DNA of 64,000 nucleotides, from assembly GCA_000499405.2 (NCBI GenBank), contig HG738137.1:14377661-14441660 (forward strand), written 5' to 3'. Origin of the DNA: Onchocerca volvulus. Lineage: Eukaryota; Nematoda; Chromadorea; Rhabditida; Onchocercidae. Both the position numbers and the translations under genes were made by a program. A model generated the notes under the pieces. The model was given only the letters and a program-made list of their open reading frames with translations, did no database searches and was not told the DNA's origin. Shown here piece after piece: positions 24,731-32,720 of the stretch; the first letter of the stretch is position 1, and the number at the start of each line of letters is the position of its first letter.

Positions 24731-25286
24731 TGTCGCCGATCTTCTTTACCGTAACAATAATAAGGTTCTTGTTTTTTATCGTATTGTTATCGAATATTTC
24801 GCGGCATCTCAAACTTGGGTAATTAAACCTTTATTACAGAAATTTAGATAACACAACAATGTACGAACAATTACAAATCAATTATATCAATAAAATAATG
24901 TAAATGACGATTTATTAATATGAGAAATGGGGATAAGGATATTATTAAGAAGAAAATTGAAATATCCGAGTGGAGGATCCAATCGCATGCTTCGTTAGCC
25001 TTCCTTTAAAATGATGCACAAAGAAGCATCTCCATAATATGAGAAAGCTTTTTTTTGTTAGCGCATGAGATAGCGCTTTTATGGTATGATTTACAACAGT
25101 ATAAAACAAAGGTTAAAACATTTAACATAGTCATAAAACAAACTTAAGCTACTTAACAAGGCCATAAAACTGAGTCATTTAATTTGTAACAAAGAAATAA
25201 ATTTTTTACAACCATCAACGGTTACAAATTATTTCCTTTAAAACAAAGAAATCACATTCCTCTAATCCTCGCTCATTTCAGCGACA
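24731..25286 (-). mobile_element. Solo LTR A (SL1-containing family) with target-site duplication
   Basis: 556 bp bounded by TGTCGC...GCGACA inverted termini. CTTTG is duplicated at 24726-24730 and 25287-25291. It is about 80-90% alike by eye to LTR B (26589-27029), longer through extra sequence near 25125-25240. Sense is -, judged from the AATAAA signal. It carries an exact 22-nt SL1 match at 24808-24829. No internal genes, so it is a solo LTR left by LTR-LTR recombination. Confidence 0.85.
24808..24829 (-). promoter_or_regulatory. Exact SL1 spliced-leader sequence inside LTR A
   Basis: On the - strand the 22 bases run from GGTTTAATTACCC to GTTTGAG, identical to the nematode SL1 leader. The base before its first G is the end of an AATAAA signal (complement of TTTATT at 24830-24835). 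The base pair after it is AT, so there is no GT donor in this copy. Confidence 0.9.
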
Positions 25287-25660
25287 CTTTGTCTGGTGTT
25301 GGCTCAGACGTTGGAGTACTAACTCACAGTCACTTTTATACATTTTTAAAATTATGATCGCTTTTTTGCCTTCGTTTATTAAATTTAAAATACCTCTTTC
25401 ATCTTCGACGATTTGAGCATATTTTTCTTCTTCTCTCTTCCTTGTGGTAGTCGGAGTTGCTGGATACATTGTTTCCATTCTGTGTTGGCAGTTTCGAATG
25501 TGCCAGTTGTAATTCGAAACGCATTTTTTTTTCTGGCTTCGTATTGTTGCGTTTCTTCTTTGGTCACCATTTGATCCAGCAGTGTTAAATCCATTTGCTT
25601 AATTTCTTCGAGAAGTTTTTCCATTTTTTTCTTTCATCGATTGTGCACCTTTCGTAGGGG

Positions 25661-26520
25661 AAAGATAGTTTCTAGTTGATTTATGGGTTTGGATTTTAGA
25701 ATCGTTAGGCTGGAGATATTTGTGCTGCTGTGACTTGACTATGTAAACAATAGCCTTTATTTAGATTTACACGATATTAGAAACAATATCGCACTTTAAA
25801 ACAACAAATAATGTGAGAAAATAAAACAATGCGAGTAATATAAAGAATACCAACAATAAATCTTCGACGAATGATTGATTGCTTGTGCTTCGTCAGATTG
25901 CTTGATATTGGCTGGGAGCGTTTGCCACTGATAATGATGTAGGAGCCTGTCGTTGATGTAATTTCCTTGTTGCTGATAAATTGAGATATCGACACTGGTA
26001 GACAACGCTTCGTCACTAATCTTGATGAATTGATGATCGGAGTGTTGGGAGATCGCTGTCGCCTCTGTTAGTGATGTAATTTAGCACTGATCCTTCTGTC
26101 CAGAAAGTTTCGCTTTTGTATGGTCATCCAATAGGGGCGGAAGTTTTACATTAATCATGCAAAAGGGATTGATATGGATGAGATTAAAGAATAGGAGATA
26201 ACTAATGCTTGAAACATTTAAAGAAAGAAAAGGGATTTCGTCCCTACATTATTACAATTGACTTTATGGCGGCCATTGGCAACTCTTTAGACAAAGGGTA
26301 TGACATTAATCCTCACAAATTTACAGACGTTAGTATATTTTGCAAACACTTACAGCATATTTTACAACTCTTAAACAAAGCAAATAAGCATTAGTGGATG
26401 ATTAGATGAGGAGAACAGTGAGCTTTGTGCGCAATGAGATTACAAAATTTTTGTTACAAACAATATTTGAATTCTGTCAGCATTTCGGTTTACCGACACC
26501 TTTAATTATTATGGACGACA
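25661..26520 (-). other. Leader region of the nested element
   Basis: About 860 bases between the primer-binding site and the gag start. Only short open frames are present and none resembles a known domain. It may hold the packaging signal or another decayed insertion; I cannot tell. Confidence 0.4.
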
Positions 26521-26523
26521 TTT

Positions 26524-26540
26524 CCCGGCTCTTGGCACCA
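26524..26540 (-). promoter_or_regulatory. tRNA primer-binding site of the nested element
   Basis: Read on the - strand, TGGTGCCAAGAGCCGGG follows the 5' LTR after a 7-base spacer. Its complement, CCCGGCTCTTGGCACCA, looks like the 3' end of a tRNA (T-arm, acceptor stem, discriminator A, CCA). I cannot name the tRNA. Confidence 0.7.
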
Positions 26541-26588
26541 AAAAATTTGTTGGAATTGTTTGAATCCTTCTGGAAGATATTTTAAGGA

Positions 26589-27029
26589 TGTCGCCGATCT
26601 TCTTAATCGTGACAATAATAAGGGTTCTCGTTGGTACCTCAAACTTGGGTAATTCCTTTATTACAGAAATTTAGATAACACAATAACATACGAACAATTA
26701 TAAATCAATTATATCAATAAAACAATGTAAATAATGATTTAGTAATATAAGAAATGAGGAAAAAGACATTATTAAGAAGAAATTTGAATAACCCAGACGA
26801 AGGAACCAACCGCATCCTTCGTTAGCTTCCTTTAAAATGATGCACAAAGAAGCATCTCCGTAACATGAAAAAACTGTTTTTTGTTAGCGTATGAGATAGC
26901 GCTTTTATGGTATGATTTACAACAGTATGAAACAAAGGTTAATGCATTTAGTATAGCCATAAACGGAGTCATTTAGTTTGAAACAAAGAAATCACATTTG
27001 TCTGATCTTCCTCGCTCATTTCAGCGACA
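26589..27029 (-). mobile_element. Solo LTR B (SL1-containing family) nested in another LTR
   Basis: 441 bp with TGTCGC...GCGACA ends. AAGGA is duplicated at 26584-26588 and 27030-27034. Closely similar to LTR A over most of its length. It sits inside the 5' LTR of the 4.5-kb nested element, so it is one of the youngest insertions in the pile. Confidence 0.85.
26638..26656 (-). promoter_or_regulatory. SL1 sequence with a 3-nt deletion inside LTR B
   Basis: On the - strand the element reads AATAAAGG then AATTACCCAAGTTTGAG. Three bases (TTT or equivalent) are missing from the 22-mer; the rest is intact. It is followed by GTACC, a GT donor-like context. Confidence 0.85.
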
Positions 27030-27494
27030 AAGGAGATTGTTTGGGAAAGCTTGATGTAGTTATTTGAGAAAGTGTAGGACAAATGCGGGAGAGGCTTAAT
27101 AAACACTTTATTTGGTGTTAATTATAAGCTTCGCGAATAATGGAATTGCAATTATTATAGCGCAAATAATGAAATAAAAATAAAGTTATATATGGAATGT
27201 AGGAGCGTGAAATAGAAATTTTTTGTGAGCATTGATCGAGAAGTGTTGTTGAGAGTAGTCGAGCAAGAAGCAGTCTTGTTGACTTTTAGTCTTGTCAGTA
27301 ACAGACTGTTTTATCGAAGACATTAGAAATGCGTGTTCAGGCGAGACAATATAAACAAGAAGCGCAAATTGCTAATATTTGAATTTCCTTAACAGTACAA
27401 ACTAATATAATTTCCTTGACAACATAAACTAATAAAACCAATTTCCGATACTTTAACAACATATACTAATAAAACTAATTTCGATTTTCCGACA

Positions 27495-28794
27495 ATCCCT
27501 GCGTGAAACATTTCTTCGTGATAGTGTTGTACAATAAGTTCTGTTATTTTGTTATGTCTAGGGAGATATATTGAGTATAATACACCTTTTCGTTTATTTA
27601 GGAGTTGTAATCGATGTACAAACTACCAAAAGTCATCTGCGTAGTGTAAACCATATTTTTCCGTTTCTTTTGCTGTCAATCCTTCTGATTGAGCTTGTCT
27701 GATTAGTAATTCCAAAGCAAATTCATGTTCATATGAAGTAATAAGATTCCCTTCTATATGATTCAACCACGGAATTTATTCTTGGAGATTAATTTGAGAA
27801 ATTTCAAGGCTCTAATGGTAGCTTCTATCATCCTTGAAAATTTGCTGAATCGGCTTGTGTCTATAAACTTAATCCATGTTTTCGCGAGATTCTTTTCAAT
27901 AATTGAGACCATTATCTTTTTTCCTTCTTCATCTTTTAATTTTTCTTCGTATAAACTTTCTTCGTATTCATCATGAATATTATATTCCCATTGAGGCCAT
28001 TTCGATTCTTCATTTTTTAGCCACTCGGGTCCTGTCCACCAAGGTTGAAAATTCGCTAATTGATTTGGTGAAATTCCCTTTGTAGCTATATCCGCAGGAT
28101 TACATTCACTTGGAATATATCGAAATGAGCATTGGGATGTTCGTATCTCTTCAACTCGATTCTGTATAAATCTTGGTAGAAGATGTGACTGATTTTGTAT
28201 CCAATGCAATGCGTATTGCGAATCTGACCATAAAGTTATTTTCGCATTTTCAAAGTCTAACTGTTTAATGACGAATTTGACTGCTCTTACTCCAATCAAT
28301 ATTGCTAGCAATTCTGCTTTCGGTATTGTCATGCCTTTAATTGGAATTATTCGTGACTTGGCGAAGATCAAGGATATTTTTGTGCCTTGCTGTGCATATA
28401 CTGCTGCAGCATATGCGCTAGTAGAAGCATCCGTAAATACCTGGAAATTTAATTGTTGTGATGGATCAATTGCTATACGTTGAATTTTCTTCATTTGGAT
28501 TGGCCATGAATTTATAAGCGATTTCCAAGTTTGAACTTCTTCTTCTTCTAACTTTTGATCCCAAGAAACATTCTTTTTCCAAAGAGTTTGGAGGAAAATT
28601 TTGAGTGATACCATCGTTGGCACTAAGTATCCTAACGGGTCAAATTGAGAAGCAATAAATTGCAATATTGTCCTTTTTGTTGGTTCCTGGTTGCTCCATG
28701 GTTTCAAAATTATTTCAATAGAATCGTTATGTGGATTCCAATTCATACCAAGAATTTTCTTCGTTTCATTTACCTCGGCAAGATCCTGTTCTGG
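27495..28794 (-). pseudogene. RNase H and N-terminal integrase of the host BEL/Pao element
   Basis: From 28794 downward the - strand encodes the RT/RNase H linker typical of BEL/Pao ([19 protein letters not shown]). RNase H follows with its acidic residues visible in FTDAS, PKAEL and LWSDSQYAL, and the C-terminal [15 protein letters not shown] motif. A stop at about 27763 ends the main open frame. Beyond it, 27500-27760 still shows the pre-integrase linker and the His pair of the integrase zinc-binding domain (YHEEMFHAG), in shifted frames. The 4.5-kb element is inserted directly after it. Confidence 0.85.
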
Positions 28795-29544
28795 TGTCGT
28801 GAAATTTTAATTGAATTGAATTGAGTTGTTGAGAGGTCCGACGAGCGCCAATATTACTACCAATATCTTGACCAGTGTTGATAGTCGTTGACTTGCGTTG
28901 ACTCGAGTGAGTGAGTTGAATTTGGTGAGATGTGTTGACTGGACTTGAAGTGTGTTGAATTAATGCCGGATTGGAATAATCCTTTATTGGTACAAAAAAG
29001 GGAAATGAATAGTGGAAGCGTAACCGTGATGATTTGCAAACGTAAATGGTAACAATGATGATATTGTAAGCGAGATACAAGCTTATATTTGTTAAGTAAT
29101 GGGAGTGGTTTTATTAACCAGCAGAATACAAGAAAAGTGGATTACAGTTTTCTCATGCTATGTAGGAGATGGTTGCATGTGAAACACATTTTTTTTTTGT
29201 TATAGATTAGCAAACAGATGTGCATAATTATCCATGTTGAAATGAATACAAATTAGATAACTGATTCATCTCTCAATGTGGGAAAACGTTTTAAATTTGC
29301 ATAATGAGATAAATCCTTTATCTAAGAGATGCTTTACAAAAAAAATAATTTTAACAGATGTTCAAGATAAGGATGTAACAGATGTTTAAGATTATCTAAA
29401 GAAATTTACATAATTTTTTCAAATAGAATAATTTTTTATAGTGTAAGTACATAAAAGTTAAAACAAATCAAAAGAAGAAATTTATTTTTTATTTATTTAT
29501 TAGTTTAAGATTTGTCGAGTTTCGCGAAATTGAAATTCGCGACA
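28795..29544. mobile_element. Solo LTR of a third family at the RT/RNase H border
   Basis: 750 bp beginning TGTCGTGAAATT and ending AAATTCGCGACA (imperfect inverted ends). TCTGG is duplicated at 28790-28794 and 29545-29549. The reading frame of the host element is continuous when the insert and one TCTGG are ignored. No internal genes and no SL1 match. A TTTATTGG (AATAAA on -) near 28982 suggests - strand sense. Confidence 0.85.
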
Positions 29545-30680
29545 TCTGGTATTTGCGCGTTGAATTCTTTATTGTTTGAGAAAAATTCTCTTATATTCAT
29601 GGAAGCATCCTTGAAGATCGATTTCATTTCCTTATAGATTTGTAACGGGTTTTTTGTTTGTTTGATTGGTAAAATAATGTTGTCGACATAAAGGTTTTTT
29701 CTGATTTCATGGGCAATTTCTGTTCCATAATTTTCGAGATGGTGGTTTAGAGTTGCGGACAATAAAAAAGGTGATGATATTATTCCAAACGGAACTCTTT
29801 GGAATCGATAACATATTAAGTTTTCTTCTGTAACTGGTTTTCGGACATCCTTTAACCACAGAAATCTCGTGCAGTTCCTTTCAGTCGGCAGCAGTTCCAA
29901 CTGTAGAAAAGCCTTTTCTATATCGGCTATTATAATATTATCCATTGCGCGGAAACGAAGTAATATTCCTGCTAAATCAGGGAGTGTAGTAGGTCCTCGG
30001 TACAAAACATCATTGAGACTTTTCGATCCTTTGAGATGAGCTGAGGCGTCGTAAACGATTCTAAGTTTCGTGGTCGATTTATTGGGTGTTATCACTTCAT
30101 GATGTGGTAAATAATGGATAATTCCCACCTGTTTCAATTTATCGTCTACCTCTTCAATAATACTGGATTGCAGTTGATTTTTGATTGTTTCATCATACAT
30201 TGAAAGTAGATGTTCGTCATTCTGAAGTCGTTTAACCAATGATTTCAATCTCCCAAAACACAACATAAAATTATCATTTAACTTGAAATTTGTTTCTTTC
30301 CAGGGCCACGATACTTGATATCGACCGTTTATTTTCGTAATAGTTTCTTTAAATCGTTCTAAAACTCCTTCATCGTCATTACTATCAGGCTTTTCTTGTA
30401 TTCCTATAACTTCTAATTTCCAAAATTGATCGATATCTGGAGTGGTTTTATTAAAGAGTACAGTTGTTGGCACAACTGATACGTTTGGTGATGTCACATT
30501 TTGCGTGATATCACATTTCGGATGAATTATTTCGTTGACATTATATGATTCCTTTATATATCCTGTACCGGTCAATATTGGACCAACCTTGGTCTTTATT
30601 AAGGAGAATCCTGATTTTGCTTTTCGACTCTTCTTGAATTGTATGAAATCTGAAAAATAATCAGCTCCGATAAGTATTTT
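29545..30680 (-). pseudogene. Protease C-terminus and reverse transcriptase of the host BEL/Pao element
   Basis: The - strand keeps a long open frame (29505-30575; its last 40 bases lie in the solo LTR). It shows IIADIEKAFLQLEL (first catalytic Asp), the FGIISSPFLL region and the active-site box as YVDN, where YVDD is usual. This may itself be inactivating. Upstream (30590-30680) lies the DYFSDFIQF piece of the protease. The RT would copy element RNA to cDNA. Confidence 0.85.
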
Positions 30681-32600
30681 GGGGCGTTTCTTCCGTTTTA
30701 ATTCGCCATCTAATCGGATTTGATTCAGAATGGTTAATACCTTATGTTGATCGAAACGACTGGTAATGGATTGGTCAAATATTCTAAAACACTGACTTTG
30801 AGTGGTATAATTCTTGAGTCTGTAGTTTTTATTCCGATTACTGTTGTATAACTTGGGTAGGACGTTAGCTGTTTATTAGTGAAGGTGGAAGTTTTTATCA
30901 TCAAATATTCACCTTCTTCTAGATTCAATCACCGTGCTAATTTTCTCGAAATTAACGATGATTCTGAAACTGTATGAAACACTACTATAGCGTCTTCTTG
31001 AATCTTATGCATGGTTGGATTGACGACTTTAATTTTCTTACATAAAAGTAGAAATTCATCCTTTTTTTTGTTTTCCATATCTTTTCATCTGGTGTAATAA
31101 CGTTCACAGAGTTATTTCTTTCCTTGTCTAATCCAACATATTGTTCGTAGTCCTTGTACTTATTTTGACATAGCGTTGTGTTGTGATAACTTTTACAAAA
31201 GAAACAAGTTCGTTTTCTATTTCTACAATCATTTGCAGTATGTCCACTTTCGAGACAGTTGTGGCAAGCATTCAATTTTCTCAAACGTTTTATTCTTTAT
31301 TTCAGAGTGGAATAAATATGGCACTCATTGTCCCAATGATTCTTATTACAAAAGGCGCAAGGGTCTTCTTATTTTGGTTCCTTTTGGTTTTCCATTTTTT
31401 TCAGATTTCTTTGGCACATTCGTTACCAAAGCTAAAGTTTCAGGGCTATGTTGTAAATATGACTTTGACTTACTAGTGAATACTTTTTGCTCTTTCATAT
31501 TCAAAGACTGACTTCTCATTACTTTCTCATTTATTAGTACGATTTCCTCGAGAAAGCACATTAATTTTTTCACTGACCATGACTCTTCTTTTTTTTGTTG
31601 ATGAACTTTATCTAGTATCCAAGTGGCAATCTGCTTTCTATATTATCTCGATGCTAGACTGTTCCAAATTTTCTCCCATAGCTTTCAATTGTCGAAGTAT
31701 TCTTTTAGCCACTTCAGTAGTTATTTTCCATTCAATAGCTCAGACTGTCACTCATTACACAGCGATTTTTTTTATGGTGAATGGTGATTCGCGGGATTTA
31801 TCAATGAGAACTCTCCTTGTTACATCATAATTTTCAGGAGCAATGCCGTACCTCTTACTGCTAACTAGTCGCGTGGCCGGCTCCAGCTAGTTCGAAAGTT
31901 CCTAAACAGGCGCCTTATCTATATAGAAACATGCGCCTATTCGAATGCAACGTTATATCGAAATTTCAAATCAATCGGAGGAGAATCTGAAACGTTATGT
32001 AAAAATGAACAATGCAGAAAGTAGGCGTGGTCAATAAATTCAGTCGGGTCACTTACTTTTATCTATCAAGGTGTTACAGAAAGAAAAAAGTATGTATATT
32101 TAAAAAAAAAAAAAAAAAAAAACATGCGACGCATTCGAATGCCACGTTATCTCAAAATTTCAAAAGCAATCGGTGAAGAATTTACAATGCTGTGTCAAGA
32201 ATAACAACAAACATATTTTTATTTATATAGACAAGCGTTCCTTTTAGACAAGATACTAGATAATTCAGCTTTTGAATATCTGGTATATTTTGAAAATGCA
32301 TAGCAGCATCAAAGCTATTCGAGAATTCCTTCCAGGATTTCGGATCTCCACTAAATGTGGCTAGTGGCAATTGAGACAAGTTTATTGTTGCATGATAGGT
32401 GGAGGTTTTTTTTTTTTTTTTTTGAGATCGACTCTCTGATATCTACTTCACTTAAATGTTCATTTCAAACTAATGATATCTTCTCTTGCACAAGTTAGTA
32501 AATTTAAGATACCTTGAGTCGTCGACTATTTCGGCATATTTCTTTCCTTCCTTTTTTGTTGATGCAACTGTCGTTCTTTAAATGAGATCTAATCACTTCT
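30681..32600 (-). pseudogene. Gag and N-terminal protease of the host BEL/Pao element
   Basis: The - strand reads an N-terminal gag piece near 32440-32600 and a capsid start at 32245-32379 (LPLATFSGDPKSWKEF, a DUF1759-type motif). After the insert at 31866-32237 the capsid resumes (YGIAPENYDVTRR). CCHC knuckles lie at about 31190-31290 (CHNCLESGHTANDC, CFFCKSYHNTTLC) and protease-like residues at 30734-30980. Frameshifts separate the pieces. Confidence 0.75.
31866..32237. mobile_element. Dispersed repeat inserted in the host gag
   Basis: About 370 bases interrupt the gag frame. It contains two related segments, 31944-32015 and 32125-32200, each with an ATTCGAATGC(A/C)ACGTTAT...AAATTTCAAA...CAATCGG core, and a poly-A run at 32101-32120. 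It ends in TTTATATAGA. The same core recurs at 52210-52300. Ends are uncertain and no clear duplication was found. The layout resembles a truncated non-LTR (RTE-like) or SINE tail; this is inference. Confidence 0.55.
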
Positions 32601-32669
32601 GGATGACTATTTCGAGTATATCAGCAGAAATATTGGAGCTTTAGTAAAACTTCTAGGCATAATTACCTT

Positions 32670-32720
32670 ACCTCGGGCACCAAAAATTTGTTTTTCACTA
32701 CAAATTCTTGGTGCCCGAGG
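32670..32720. repeat. Palindrome built from two opposed primer-binding sites
   Basis: Arms 32671-32690 (CCTCGGGCACCAAAAATTTG) and 32701-32720 are complementary at 19 of 20 positions around a 10-base loop. On -, TGGTGCCCGAGGT is the primer-binding site of the host element. On +, the same TGGTGCCCGAGGT occurs facing away. It looks like the head-to-head junction of two element leaders, where a 5' LTR would be expected. Confidence 0.7.

Larger units (their letters stand above)
23661..25660 (-). pseudogene. BEL/Pao gag of the nested element, split by a solo LTR
   Basis: The - strand starts with a charged N-terminal region at 25385-25624 (MEKLLEEIKQMDLTLLDQ). It continues through a DUF1759-like capsid region near 24500-24700 and ends with CCHC-type knuckles at 23685-23891 (CINCLHPGHKESNC, CFHCKGSHNTVLC) plus a further Cys-rich piece near 23940. 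A solo LTR (24731-25286) with CTTTG duplications interrupts it. Frameshifts occur downstream, and a short tandem duplication lies near 24015-24075. Gag would package element RNA. Confidence 0.7.
22962..27494 (-). mobile_element. Internally deleted LTR retrotransposon nested in the host integrase
   Basis: Both ends are flanked by the same 5-bp sequence (ATCCC on +, GGGAT on -) at 22957-22961 and 27495-27499. The element's 5' LTR is 26548-27494, with a tRNA primer-binding site beside it at 26524-26540. Gag, a zinc knuckle and a protease follow toward lower coordinates. The RT, RNase H and integrase genes are absent. Only about 37 bases of the 3' LTR remain (22962-22998, matching 26548-26588 with few differences). 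It therefore could not move alone. It contains two later solo LTRs (24731-25286 and 26589-27029). Confidence 0.8.
26548..27494 (-). repeat. 5' LTR of the nested element, itself split by a solo LTR
   Basis: On + it begins TGTTGGAATTG and ends TTTTCCGACA, giving TG...CA ends. Without the nested LTR B and one duplication it is about 500 bp. The sense (-) strand has an AATAAAG signal (complement near 27100-27112) but no SL1 sequence, unlike LTRs A-D. It therefore belongs to a different LTR family. Confidence 0.7.
22300..32690 (-). mobile_element. Host BEL/Pao LTR retrotransposon, broken by nested insertions
   Basis: Read on the - strand, the order is primer-binding site (32670-32682), gag, CCHC knuckles, aspartic protease, reverse transcriptase, RNase H, integrase and a C-terminal DUF5641-like domain. 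That is the BEL/Pao order. Three insertions split it: 31866-32237 in gag, 28795-29544 between RT and RNase H, and 22962-27494 in integrase. At the last two sites, ignoring the insert and one copy of the 5-bp duplication restores a continuous reading frame. The insertions are therefore later than the element. Additional frameshifts and stops make it inactive. I cannot define intact terminal LTRs: the 5' side is replaced by an inverted PBS palindrome and the 3' side is not recognisable. Confidence 0.8.

Noticed and set aside
28268..28483. + strand open frames at 27758-28483 and 31176-31830
   Set aside because: They are antisense to well recognised RNase H and gag coding sequence on the - strand.
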